A DNA stretch of 64,000 nt from NCBI GenBank assembly GCA_018262195.1, contig JAGTRS010000006.1, positions 124,001-188,000 on the forward strand, read 5' to 3'. This DNA is from Pseudomonadota bacterium (GTDB lineage Bacteria; Pseudomonadota; Gammaproteobacteria; Burkholderiales; Rhodocyclaceae). Made by a program: the position numbers and the translations under genes. Below the pieces are notes generated by a model that was not told where the DNA came from, ran no database searches, and was given only the letters and a program-made list of their open reading frames with translations. Below, piece by piece: positions 31,174 through 39,420 of this stretch; positions within the stretch are counted from its first letter, which is position 1; each line of letters starts with the position of its first letter.

Positions 31174-32832
31174 TTACATGCGCAGGGCGTCGGGATCAGC
31201 CCGCATCAGCCGCTTGTTCATCTTCCCGACACTGGTCTTGACCAGCGTCTTGACGAAACTGACCTGCAGCAGCACGCCGTAACGCGAAATGCCGGCCGCC
31301 TCGATGGCATGGGCCGCGTAGTTGCGCAAGGCATGTTCGGTGATCTGGCCGACATGCTCCGGCTTGAGCAGCACCAAGGCGAGTGGGCGCTCACCCCATT
31401 TGTCGTCCGGCACCCCGATGACTGCCACTTCATTGACCGCTTCGTGCTTGGCGATGATGTCTTCCAGTTGCAGCGAGGACGTCCATTCGCCACCTGTCTT
31501 GATCACGTCCTTGATGCGGTCGGTAACCTTCAGATAGCCGGCCGGATTGATGTTGCCAATGTCGGCGGTGTGCAGATAACCACCCGCCCACAATCCTTCC
31601 GAAGCCTCCGGTGCGCTGACATAGCCCTGGGTCAGCCATGGGGCACGCACCACCACTTCTCCAGTCGCCTTGCCGTCATGAGGCACATCGGCCATTTCCG
31701 GATCGACGATACGCAGATCGACCAGCGGCAACGGCCGGCCGGTCTTGGCGCGGATCACTGCCTGCTCTTCCAGCGAGCGATTGAGATCGGCGCTTTCCAA
31801 ATGGGCCAGACTGAGCACCGGGCAGGTTTCCGACATGCCATAGCCGGTGAACAGGTCCATGCCGCGCTTCTGGGCGGAAATCGCCATCGCTTCGGGCATA
31901 GCAGCGCCGCCGATCAGGATTTTCAGACCGGTGAAATCAGTCGTCTTCGCGTGCGGATGGCTGAGAATCATGTGCAGGATGGTCGGCACGCAATGCGAGA
32001 AGCTGACGCCCTCGGTGCTGATCAGGCGACAGATCACCTCCGGCTGGTAACGCCCGGGATAAACCTGCTTGACGCCCATCATCGTCGCCAGATACGGGAA
32101 GCCCCAGGCATGGACGTGGAACATCGGCGTCATCGGCATATACACATCTTCGCGGTGGATATGCCCCTGCCGGTTGGCGCCGCCAAGCGCTGCCGCACAG
32201 CCCAGCGTGTGCAGGACGAGCTGGCGATGACTGAAATAGACTCCCTTCGGATTGCCGGTGGTGCCTGTGGTGTAGAAAGTCGTTGCCTGCGCGTTTTCGT
32301 CGAAATCCGGGAAGTCGTAGTCCGGAGAAGCCTCGGCCAGCAGGGCTTCGTATTCACCGGCCATCGCCACCGGCGCCGCCTGGACTTCAGCCTCGTCGCT
32401 GATCAGGACGATGGTCTTCACCGTTTCCAGCTGCGCCGCAATCTGCGCCAGGATCGCGAAGAACTCGCTGTTCACCAGCAGCACATCGGCCTTGGCATGG
32501 TTCAACGTATACAGAATCTGCTCCGGACTGAGCCGCACATTCACCGTCTGCAGGATGGCGCCCATCATCGGCACGGCAAAGAAGCATTCGAGGTAGCGAT
32601 GACTGTCCCAGTCCATCATCGCCACCGTCTGCCCGGAATCGACACCCAGCCCGGCCAGCATGTTGGCCAGCCGGCCGATCCGCTCGTTCAGCGTCCGGTA
32701 GTTGTAGCGCAGCTTGCCCTGATAGGTAATCTCCTGCTCCGGCGCGATGGCCAGTGGCGTCAGCAGCAATTGCTTGATCAGCAGCGGATATTGATAGGCA
32801 GAAACCGTCGACTGGACGAGTTTGATTGGCAT
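31174..32832 (-). CDS. AlkK-like medium/long-chain acyl-CoA ligase
   Basis: 552 residues, ANL superfamily. P-loop TFYTTGTTGNPKGVYFSHR, A5-type motif LFTGYGMSETCPV, YLHTADIGNINPAGYLKVTD, DRIKDVIKTGGEW and the C-terminal Lys in SVGKMNKRLM. It activates a carboxylic acid to acyl-CoA through an acyl-AMP. The overall pattern is closest to AlkK-type fatty-acyl-CoA synthetases; chain length cannot be read. ATG at 32832 has AGGGAG 6 nt upstream. It lies 110 nt downstream of mshN on the same strand, with its own leader. Confidence 0.88.
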   Translation of the reverse strand: MPIKLVQSTVSAYQYPLLIKQLLLTPLAIAPEQEITYQGKLRYNYRTLNERIGRLANMLAGLGVDSGQTVAMMDWDSHRYLECFFAVPMMGAILQTVNVRLSPEQILYTLNHAKADVLLVNSEFFAILAQIAAQLETVKTIVLISDEAEVQAAPVAMAGEYEALLAEASPDYDFPDFDENAQATTFYTTGTTGNPKGVYFSHRQLVLHTLGCAAALGGANRQGHIHREDVYMPMTPMFHVHAWGFPYLATMMGVKQVYPGRYQPEVICRLISTEGVSFSHCVPTILHMILSHPHAKTTDFTGLKILIGGAAMPEAMAISAQKRGMDLFTGYGMSETCPVLSLAHLESADLNRSLEEQAVIRAKTGRPLPLVDLRIVDPEMADVPHDGKATGEVVVRAPWLTQGYVSAPEASEGLWAGGYLHTADIGNINPAGYLKVTDRIKDVIKTGGEWTSSLQLEDIIAKHEAVNEVAVIGVPDDKWGERPLALVLLKPEHVGQITEHALRNYAAHAIEAAGISRYGVLLQVSFVKTLVKTSVGKMNKRLMRADPDALRM

Positions 32833-32889
32833 TTGATTCTCCCTGGTCTTTTATTGTGCGTGGCGGTCGACGCCGCCAACAGGGAGAAT
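32830..32889 (-). promoter_or_regulatory. Acyl-CoA ligase leader with SD-covering inverted repeat
   Basis: On the coding strand ATTCTCCCTG (32880-32889) is the exact complement of CAGGGAGAAT (32836-32845), which holds the Shine-Dalgarno. Between them lies a second hairpin TGGCGG-cgtcga-CCGCCA (32861-32878). A possible -10 (TAGAAT, 32887-32892) overlaps the outer arm; if it is used, the repeat would be an operator rather than an mRNA stem. Confidence 0.45.
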
Positions 32890-32942
32890 TCTACGCGCGT
32901 GTGACAGTCAGATGACGGCCCGGCGCGCGGGAAAATGTGTGC

Positions 32943-33995
32943 TTAATGCAGATGCTGTTCGGCAATCGCCGCCAGATCGGGCGACAGCGATCCGGAAGCC
33001 AGGCCGCGCCGGAAAGCATCCTTTGCCTCAGGAACCCGACCATCCGCTTCCAGCGCCAGCCCGAGACCCAGCCACCAACGGCCCTCGTTCGGTGCCAGGC
33101 GCGTTGCCCGCTGGTAATGGCCCACAGCCAGACGCTGGGCGCCGAGACGGGACTTCAGGTGTCCCTGAAAACCGGCATAGTCGGCATTGGCTTCGGCATA
33201 AGCCTGCGAACGGGCCAGCGTACGATCTGCCTGAGCCAGATCACCGTGCTCGAGTTGCAGGCGAGCCAGCGACATCGCCCAGCCGGTCTGGGCGGGCTGA
33301 AGCTCGACCCCATCCTGCAGTACGACCATCGCCTCATCGGTCTTGCGCAGATCGAGCAACTGACGAAGCAACGCCTGGCGGACCTGGACATAGGACGGAT
33401 CCTGTTTCAGCGCCGCCCGCATGCCTTCTAGGCCTTCAGCGCTGCGGCCTGAGGCCATCGCATTTTCTGCCTTGCGGTACTCGGCATCGGCTCGATCGCG
33501 CGGGGTTGCCGCGATCGGACTCTTCTCGATTTTCACCGGACCGACCGGTGCGGAAGCTAGCTGTGGCGCCGCGGCGGGTTCGGCTTTCGGTGCACCGGCG
33601 GCAGACATCGGGACCACCGGATCAGGCACGGGCAATACCGGCGCAGCTGGCAGCGGCAGGACTTCCAGATTGGAGGCCAAACGCAATTTTTCGTCAATTG
33701 GCTGTTCGACCACAGCCGGGGCTGGAGGCGGTGCGGGTGCAACCACTGTTGGCGGAACTGGCGCCGCAACCGGGGTTGATTCAATGCCAGGAAAGGACAG
33801 CAGACTACTATTGGCATAAAGGACTGCACCTGCAATTGCCACCATCAATCCACCGACCAGCAGCCACTTGAGGCCGTGACCGGAGCGATTCGATCCCGCC
33901 GGCAATGAACGGATTTCGCGCTGCAGGTTCTGGCGAGCCAGATCGTCGGGACGCTTGGTCTCGAGATTGCGCAGCATGTCGTTGATCAGACTCAT
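32943..33995 (-). CDS. mshN: MSHA pilus biogenesis TPR protein MshN
   Basis: 350 residues. The opening MSLINDMLRNLETKRPDD is the MshN signature. One membrane helix at about 45-62 (WLLVGGLMVAIAGAVLYANS), a Pro/Ala-rich periplasmic linker, then TPR repeats from about 165 (AENAMASGRSAEGLEGMRAA, GHLKSRLGAQRLAVGHYQRA). It probably anchors or stabilises the secretin/inner-membrane assembly. Last gene of the mshI1-N operon; 1 nt after the mshM stop. Confidence 0.88.
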   Translation of the reverse strand: MSLINDMLRNLETKRPDDLARQNLQREIRSLPAGSNRSGHGLKWLLVGGLMVAIAGAVLYANSSLLSFPGIESTPVAAPVPPTVVAPAPPPAPAVVEQPIDEKLRLASNLEVLPLPAAPVLPVPDPVVPMSAAGAPKAEPAAAPQLASAPVGPVKIEKSPIAATPRDRADAEYRKAENAMASGRSAEGLEGMRAALKQDPSYVQVRQALLRQLLDLRKTDEAMVVLQDGVELQPAQTGWAMSLARLQLEHGDLAQADRTLARSQAYAEANADYAGFQGHLKSRLGAQRLAVGHYQRATRLAPNEGRWWLGLGLALEADGRVPEAKDAFRRGLASGSLSPDLAAIAEQHLH

Positions 33996-33996
33996 T

Positions 33997-34824
33997 TCAC
34001 CACCATCCTGCCGAAGCGGCGCCTTCGGTATCGCCGGCGGCCTGACGGACGTGGCTGGCCGCTACGGCATGCTTGCCCTCGCCGTAGACCGACAGCAAGG
34101 CCTTGTGCGCGAGAATATTGAGCAGGCGAGGCGTGCCACGGCTGGCGCGGTGCAGGCAGCGCACCGCACGCGACCCGAAGACATCTTCGCCCCGATAACC
34201 CGCCACACGCAGACGATGGGCCAGATATTTGGCGACCTCTTCCCTGGCCAGGCCACTCAACTGGTAATGAAACGCGATGCGCTGCAGCAACTGGCGAACC
34301 GAGGGTTCGGCCAGCTTGCGATCGAGTTCCGGCTGGCCAAACAGAACGATCTGCAGCAGCTTGCGCTTCTCGGTTTCCAGGTTGGACAGCAGGCGCAGCG
34401 ACTCCAGCGTCTCCAGCGGCATGGCCTGCGCCTCGTCGATGCAGACAACCACCTGTCGTTCCGCGGCTGCATGGTTGAGCAGGGCATGATTGACGCTTTT
34501 CAGCAGGTGGTAATCATCGCTACTGGCATCCACCTCGACGCCCAGCTCTTCGGCCAAGGCCAGCAATAGCGTGCGTGGCGCCAGATAGGGATTGGGCAGA
34601 TAGGCGGAAATACTTCCCTCTGGTAGCGCCTGCAGCAATCGGCGACACAGCAGTGACTTCCCGGTTCCAACCTCGCCGGTGATCTTGATGAAACCCTCGC
34701 CGCTATTAAGGGCAACAAGCAGGGTATTGAGCGCTTCCTGATGACTGCGCGTGACGACCGTGAAACTAGTGTCCGGTGTAATACTGAAGGGCAGTTCGGT
34801 CAGGCCGAAGTGATCAAGATACAA
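33997..34824 (-). CDS. mshM: MSHA biogenesis AAA ATPase MshM (ExeA-like)
   Basis: 275 residues. N-terminus LDHFGLTELPFSITPDTSF is typical of MshM/ExeA. Walker A is KITGEVGTGKSLLCRR and Walker B VVCIDEAQAMPLETLESLR; sensor-like NLETEKRKLLQIVLFGQPEL follows. ExeA-type ATPases help place secretins through peptidoglycan. The first codon is TTG at 34824; no ATG fits, and GGGCGG lies upstream. Confidence 0.9.
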   Translation of the reverse strand: MYLDHFGLTELPFSITPDTSFTVVTRSHQEALNTLLVALNSGEGFIKITGEVGTGKSLLCRRLLQALPEGSISAYLPNPYLAPRTLLLALAEELGVEVDASSDDYHLLKSVNHALLNHAAAERQVVVCIDEAQAMPLETLESLRLLSNLETEKRKLLQIVLFGQPELDRKLAEPSVRQLLQRIAFHYQLSGLAREEVAKYLAHRLRVAGYRGEDVFGSRAVRCLHRASRGTPRLLNILAHKALLSVYGEGKHAVAASHVRQAAGDTEGAASAGWW

Positions 34825-34845
34825 CGCTAGCCGCCCTTGCCAAAG

Positions 34846-36591
34846 TTACTGCCACTCGATATGGCGTTGCTGCCGCGGATCAAGCGCCTGCATGCGCTCC
34901 TGCGATTCACCGGCGACCTCGCGCCAGGAGTTTTCGCCCCGGATCACTGTCGACTTCATCAGGATGACCAGTTCGCGCTTGCGGTTGGAGACACTCTTTT
35001 GGCCGAACAACGCGCCTAGCCCCGGAACACCGCTGATTCCCGGCAGCCCGTAGCGGCTGGTGTTCTGTTCCTGGCTCATCAGGCCACCAATGGCCACGAT
35101 GCTGCCATCCTGAACCCGGACAATGCTGTCGCTCTCGTTGATCGTGCTCGATGCCAGCGGCAGGGTGTAGGTGCCGAGATCACCGAGATTGACGCTCTTG
35201 CTCTTTTCTTCAACGACACTGACCGACGGATGGACGTGCAGGATGATGTTGCCTTCGTCGTCGATCTGCGGTGTCACGTCGAGCGAGATGCCGGAGAAGA
35301 ATGGCTGCAGGGTGATATTCGGGGTCACGACATTGCCGGCGGTACCGGTGCCGGTCGTCACATTGGTGCTGATGCCGGTCACGAAATAATCGTCGGTACC
35401 CACCTTGAGCACGGCCTTCTGGTTGTTGGTCGTTGCGATGCGCGGACTGGACAGCACCTGAACGTCGCCCTGCCCTTCGAGGAAGGAAAGCAGCGCTGCG
35501 AAATTATTGGACTGGAAGGTCAGGCCAAAGAAGCCACGCCCGGTCGGCCCGGTACCCACGGCACCACCGCTACCCGGTATGGCAGCCACCGAGGTGCCAC
35601 CGGAAATGCCTGCCGCCGACCCGCTGATCGCACCGGAACCTGCCAGCGTCGCGCTCGGTGCAACGATGCCCAGCGAGAAGCGGTTGGCGACACCACCGAA
35701 TTGGCTCCAGTTGATGCCGGTCTGGTAAGAGTCGCTCAGCGAGACCTCGATGATCTTCGCCTCCAGCATCACCTGCCGCTCGACGACCAGCTGGGTGGCT
35801 TTCAGATATTCATCAACCCCCCGCAGCTCAACCGGCGTCGCCTTGACCAGCACAACCCCGGAGCCTGGATTGACAATGACGTTGCGACCATCCTGGTTGC
35901 CGACGATGGTGGACAGCGCCACCGTCAGATCTTTCCAGAAATCGAAGTCCGATGTCGTCTGGACGCGGGCGCTGTCAACGACGCGCTGAGCGGAGCCGCC
36001 TGTCGTGCCGCCCGTCGTGCCACTGGTTTGCTGCCCGGCACTCGCCGTGGTGGGCGTACCAGAGTTTGAAGTCGTCGGCGAGCTGCCGGTCACCCGCATG
36101 TCGCTGGTGCCCAGCCGGCGATTGGCCAGGTAATTGATCTTGAAAATGCGCGTCTGGATGGTATTGGGCTGCACGTAAATCCGGTTGCCCTGGAAACGGT
36201 AATCATAGCCATAGACATCGCGCAGGGTTTCAAGCGCCTCGCGCACCGTGGTGTTCTTCAGATTCAGGCTGACCGAGCCGGATAGTTCGGGCGGGAAGAG
36301 CATGCTATACGGCGTACCGGTCACCAGTGCATTCAGCACTTGACCAACCGGGGCGTTATTCACCGCCAGATTGAAGCGTGGCTCCGGCTTTGCTGCAACC
36401 GGCTGATCAAGCTGGAGAGGCGGCACCATGGCCTGGCCAACGACATCACCTTGCGACCGGCTCGCCTTGCCCGCAGCAGCTGCGCCAACTTCCTGGCCGG
36501 CACGATCGAACGCATCACCCCGACGCGAATGCTGGTTGCTGCATGCGGCCAGCAGAAGCACCGACATAGCGACTATCAAAATCTTGCTCAT
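34846..36591 (-). CDS. mshL: MSHA pilus secretin MshL
   Basis: 581 residues. Lipoprotein signal MSKILIVAMSVLLLAACSN with lipobox LAAC. An STN-type N-domain (NLAVNNAPVGQVLNALVTGT, LKNTTVREALETLRDVYGYD) precedes a Ser/Thr/Gly-rich loop (TTGGTTGGSAQ) and the secretin barrel (VLSSPRIATTNNQKAVLKVG, VQDGSIVAIGGLMSQEQ). It forms the outer-membrane pore for the pilus. ATG overlaps the mshK stop (ATGA). Confidence 0.94.
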   Translation of the reverse strand: MSKILIVAMSVLLLAACSNQHSRRGDAFDRAGQEVGAAAAGKASRSQGDVVGQAMVPPLQLDQPVAAKPEPRFNLAVNNAPVGQVLNALVTGTPYSMLFPPELSGSVSLNLKNTTVREALETLRDVYGYDYRFQGNRIYVQPNTIQTRIFKINYLANRRLGTSDMRVTGSSPTTSNSGTPTTASAGQQTSGTTGGTTGGSAQRVVDSARVQTTSDFDFWKDLTVALSTIVGNQDGRNVIVNPGSGVVLVKATPVELRGVDEYLKATQLVVERQVMLEAKIIEVSLSDSYQTGINWSQFGGVANRFSLGIVAPSATLAGSGAISGSAAGISGGTSVAAIPGSGGAVGTGPTGRGFFGLTFQSNNFAALLSFLEGQGDVQVLSSPRIATTNNQKAVLKVGTDDYFVTGISTNVTTGTGTAGNVVTPNITLQPFFSGISLDVTPQIDDEGNIILHVHPSVSVVEEKSKSVNLGDLGTYTLPLASSTINESDSIVRVQDGSIVAIGGLMSQEQNTSRYGLPGISGVPGLGALFGQKSVSNRKRELVILMKSTVIRGENSWREVAGESQERMQALDPRQQRHIEWQ

Positions 36592-36974
36592 GGCAGACCC
36601 TTCACTGACCCTGCTTTCCCGGTCTTGCGGGATTTGGGCGTCACAATCATTTGTTTTTCAACATCGGGGGTCAGGTAGAGATGTGTCACCCCATCCGCCC
36701 CCTGCAATACTGCTTCGCGTTCTGTCAGGCGCACCAACTTTGCACCACCAACCTGCTCGCCAAGAGCGACCGTCTTGCCACCGATGATCGCAAGCTGCCT
36801 TCCACCCGGCCGCAATAGTACCGATTGCAACCGCAAGCCATCACCGGCGTCGCCAGATCCCTGAGCAGTACCGTCGGCGGAATTCAGCCATGCCGCAGGC
36901 GGGCGCGTCGGGTCGCTCGATTGAGCCTGAGCCGACGAGACAGCAACGAGCAAGGCAAGAAATATCCGTTTCAT
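36588..36974 (-). CDS. mshK: MSHA biogenesis protein MshK (PilP-like)
   Basis: 128 residues from the ATG that overlaps the mshJ stop (ATGA); the track adds four codons. Signal peptide MKRIFLALLVAVSSAQAQSS, then DPTRPPAAWL, the conserved DPxRPP start shared with PilP/GspC-like proteins, and a small beta domain (RLQSVLLRPGGRQLAIIGGK). Probably a periplasmic link between inner-membrane proteins and the secretin. Confidence 0.85.
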   Translation of the reverse strand: MKRIFLALLVAVSSAQAQSSDPTRPPAAWLNSADGTAQGSGDAGDGLRLQSVLLRPGGRQLAIIGGKTVALGEQVGGAKLVRLTEREAVLQGADGVTHLYLTPDVEKQMIVTPKSRKTGKAGSVKGLP

Positions 36975-37657
36975 AGCGCCAGCCATGTCCGGTCCGGACT
37001 CAATGTATAGACGGTCAGGGTCATTTCAGCCCGTGGATAGTCGATCACACGATAGCTCAACTGACCCCAGAGCAGATGCTGCGGCAGCTTTTCCAGCTGA
37101 GACAAATAGGCCTGTAACAAGCCATAGCTGCCTTCCAGACGAATTTCCACGCCGTGCCGATAAAGATCGAAAGTACGCTCGGGCGGCTTGCCCTCTCCCT
37201 CTTTGGCCACTTCAGCGCTGCCCAGCACACTTTGCGGCGCCAGGGTTTTAAGGCTGATAAGACGCAGTCCCGGGTGGCGGGCGAGCAGGCTCTCGAGCAG
37301 GCCATTCATATCTTCCGGCCGGACCAAGGCCGAGCCGGCCTGATTCAACTGGGCATCCAGCTTGTCACGTTCCCCGATCAGGGCAGCCAGCTCTGCCTTC
37401 CGGCCGGCATCGGGATCTGTCGCCAACTGCTGCTGCATGTTGGCAGCCTCCGCCTGCAACTGTGCCGCCGTTGCACTTTCGGTCGCAATCGTGCCTTCCG
37501 TGCTCTTGGCGCGGGCCCGCTGCGGATCGACAAACAAGGTATGCCCGATCAGCAATGGACCGAGTACGACGGCCAGCGCCACCAACTGGCGTTCGCGCTT
37601 GGCCAGCGACAAGTAGCGTTCATTCAGACGCGACCAGAATTGGCGAACGGAATTCAT
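36971..37657 (-). CDS. mshJ: MSHA biogenesis protein MshJ (PilO/GspM-like)
   Basis: 228 residues. Cytoplasmic start with RLNERYLSLAKRERQLVALA, one membrane helix (ALAVVLGPLLIGHTLFVDP), a coiled coil (about 60-110), and a C-terminal ferredoxin-like domain (YRHGVEIRLEGSYGLLQAYL). It pairs with the PilN-like protein upstream. Start overlaps that gene's stop (ATGA). Confidence 0.85.
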   Translation of the reverse strand: MNSVRQFWSRLNERYLSLAKRERQLVALAVVLGPLLIGHTLFVDPQRARAKSTEGTIATESATAAQLQAEAANMQQQLATDPDAGRKAELAALIGERDKLDAQLNQAGSALVRPEDMNGLLESLLARHPGLRLISLKTLAPQSVLGSAEVAKEGEGKPPERTFDLYRHGVEIRLEGSYGLLQAYLSQLEKLPQHLLWGQLSYRVIDYPRAEMTLTVYTLSPDRTWLAL

Positions 37658-38304
37658 CGCGCTTTCTCCCGCTCCGTCCGCAGCACGAATTCGGTGTAGC
37701 GAGCCATCACCTTCGGTTTGGCCCCAGTGTCCGGCACCTCTGCGCGTTTCTCATCAGCCGGGTCAACACTCTTCATGTCGAGGGTGGCAAACCGACGACC
37801 GGCAAAAGCCGGTTCCGCATTGAGCCGATTGATGTAGGCAGGCAAAAAGGCAGGATCGGTCAGCCGACCGCGAATCTCGATATCCTTGTCGGCGAACCCG
37901 AAACCGACCAGCCAGACGCCTTCGAGCCCCTGCCTTGCAAACCCTTGCAGTAACCCGGAATAAGCATTGCTCCCGGTCACCTCGCCCTGGGCGATCACAT
38001 TGAGCACCTCCTGGCGCTGAGCAAGGCCGAGGCGAGTCGCGGCAATCTGTTTTTCGAGCCCGGAATCTCCCTGGCGCGCCCCCAGCGACTGACCGAGCGA
38101 CTGAACCTGTTGCTGCAACGCCAGCAATTGGGCCTTGAGTTCTGCCTCTCTGCTCTTCAGGCTCTCAGCCTGCATTGCCGTCAAACCCGACAGCACCACC
38201 AGCAGCAACAGGCCAGCCAGAGCGAGCGAAGCGACTACCGGCAGTGCCAGCCAGTCGAAGCGCGGTTTCAGTTCCGGCAGTAACAGGTTGATTTGCTGGC
38301 TCAT
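37654..38304 (-). CDS. mshI2: MSHA biogenesis protein MshI2 (PilN-like)
   Basis: 216 residues. MSQQINLLLPELKPRFDWLA is the PilN-type start (INLLP motif), followed by one membrane helix (22-42), a coiled coil rich in Gln/Leu and a small C-terminal domain (GFADKDIEIRGRLTDPAFLP). It should recruit the PilM-like MshI1. Overlaps both neighbours by 4 nt (ATGA). Confidence 0.83.
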   Translation of the reverse strand: MSQQINLLLPELKPRFDWLALPVVASLALAGLLLLVVLSGLTAMQAESLKSREAELKAQLLALQQQVQSLGQSLGARQGDSGLEKQIAATRLGLAQRQEVLNVIAQGEVTGSNAYSGLLQGFARQGLEGVWLVGFGFADKDIEIRGRLTDPAFLPAYINRLNAEPAFAGRRFATLDMKSVDPADEKRAEVPDTGAKPKVMARYTEFVLRTEREKAR

Positions 38305-39227
38305 GCCTCGGTCCTCAAGGCAGCGCCAATGGCCAGCAGGCTTTGCGCCTGTCTTTCCGGAGTCCGAAGCTCAGGCAGGTCATTGAATTCAGCCACCAGC
38401 GCAAGGTCGGCCATCTGAACCGGCAAATATAAATTTTGGCCCAGCGCAGCGGCCACGTCAGCACAGTCCACTTCTGACGCGACCAGCAGGCGTGAGACGG
38501 AGATAAAACCATACTGGCGATCGAAGTTATCAAGCGTCCGCTGCAATTCAAGCGCCAGACGCTCAAGCATCTGCAGACGACGATCCTGATCGGCTTCAGC
38601 CAGCGCCGCCGAGGAAACCTCGATGCGCCGCGACAAGAAAAGCTCGCCGCGATAGGTAATGGTCAACAAGCCATCACCCTGCGTCAGCGCCAGAAAGGCA
38701 AGTCCCCGATTCGCTTCCTCGAAAAGTGCCGCCACGTTTCGCACGGCCATTTCGGGAATGTCGATCGCCTCCAGCGGCACCTTCGAGCCGTGGAACAGCG
38801 CCATCCGATCGCCAACCACAGCCTTCGGCGCAACAACGGCAAAAACGCTGGCCTGTCGGCCACCTTCAGTCGGAATTTCGGCCACGGCAATAGCGGCACC
38901 ATCGACAGAAAAATCAACCGCATCCTTCAATCGCCAGCGCAAGGCCTGCAGGCGTTCCTCGGGAGGAACAGCGGGCGCCTCGATCTGCACCAAGCGATAT
39001 TCGGTTTCGCCGAGCAATGTGGCACAACGATAACGTTTCAGCCCCCGGCTCTGGGCCAGTCGGGAGAGCGCATCGCACTCATCCTTTTCGACTCGAAACG
39101 ATTCGCAAAGCTTGATCTCAGGGCGTTTCCCGACCGACTGGATGACATGAGCAAGGTCGATGCGATCGCCATTTCTGACGACTGACATCCACCCCTCCTC
39201 AAGCTTCACCCCGAAATTCGGCCACAT
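38301..39227 (-). CDS. mshI1: MSHA biogenesis protein MshI1 (PilM-like)
   Basis: 308 residues, or 295 from the internal ATG at 39188. An actin-like/PilM fold is suggested by RIDLAHVIQSVGKRPEIKLC, LRWRLKDAVDFSVDGAAIAV and LLTITYRGELFLSRRIEVSS. It is a cytoplasmic component that binds the PilN-like tail. The first ATG has AAGGTG 8 nt upstream and gives the family motif EEGW-DLAHV; the second has GAGGAGGGG. Both are plausible. First gene of the operon, behind a good promoter. Confidence 0.82.
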   Translation of the reverse strand: MWPNFGVKLEEGWMSVVRNGDRIDLAHVIQSVGKRPEIKLCESFRVEKDECDALSRLAQSRGLKRYRCATLLGETEYRLVQIEAPAVPPEERLQALRWRLKDAVDFSVDGAAIAVAEIPTEGGRQASVFAVVAPKAVVGDRMALFHGSKVPLEAIDIPEMAVRNVAALFEEANRGLAFLALTQGDGLLTITYRGELFLSRRIEVSSAALAEADQDRRLQMLERLALELQRTLDNFDRQYGFISVSRLLVASEVDCADVAAALGQNLYLPVQMADLALVAEFNDLPELRTPERQAQSLLAIGAALRTEA

Positions 39228-39232
39228 TGTCC

Positions 39233-39244
39233 AAACACCTTAAG
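39233..39244 (-). promoter_or_regulatory. CTTAAGGTGTTT motif before mshI1
   Basis: On the coding strand CTTAAGGTGTTT-GGA precedes the first ATG of mshI1. The same 12 bases, followed by TGGA, precede the mshE start at 49862-49873. It includes the AAGGTG ribosome site here, so part of the match could be functional convergence. Confidence 0.45.
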
Positions 39245-39254
39245 TTTTTTCAGA

Positions 39255-39283
39255 AGGATAGCCAGCAACGCATTATTTTTCAA
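39255..39283 (-). promoter_or_regulatory. Sigma-70 promoter of the mshI1-N operon
   Basis: On the minus strand TTGAAA (39278-39283), 17 nt, TATCCT (39255-39260), about 28 nt upstream of the mshI1 ATG. Upstream of it lies a 9-bp inverted repeat GGTTTTTTG/CAAAAAACC (39285-39293, 39324-39332). Confidence 0.6.
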
Positions 39284-39362
39284 TGGTTTTTTGACAAAAC
39301 TTCCACCCAAGATTACACAAGTGCAAAAAACCTAATGAAGTCACAATTCGACACTCTGAGTA

Positions 39363-39388
39363 GCCAATACTTGGCGCCATAATACAAT
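39363..39388 (+). promoter_or_regulatory. Palindromes and -10 element upstream of mshQ
   Basis: GCCAA-TAC-TTGGC (39363-39375) overlaps TGGCGCCA (39372-39379), followed by a -10-like TACAAT (39383-39388), 33 nt before the mshQ ATG. No good -35 is visible, which would suit an activator-dependent promoter; that is inference. Confidence 0.35.
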
Positions 39389-39420
39389 TTGCAGAAATAC
39401 ACCAAGGAAGGCCATAAACC

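Noticed and set aside
31075-32904. 609-aa plus-strand ORF opposite the acyl-CoA ligase
   Set aside because: Antisense shadow of a gene with clear ANL-family motifs; its protein is His/Arg/Gln-rich with no recognisable domain.
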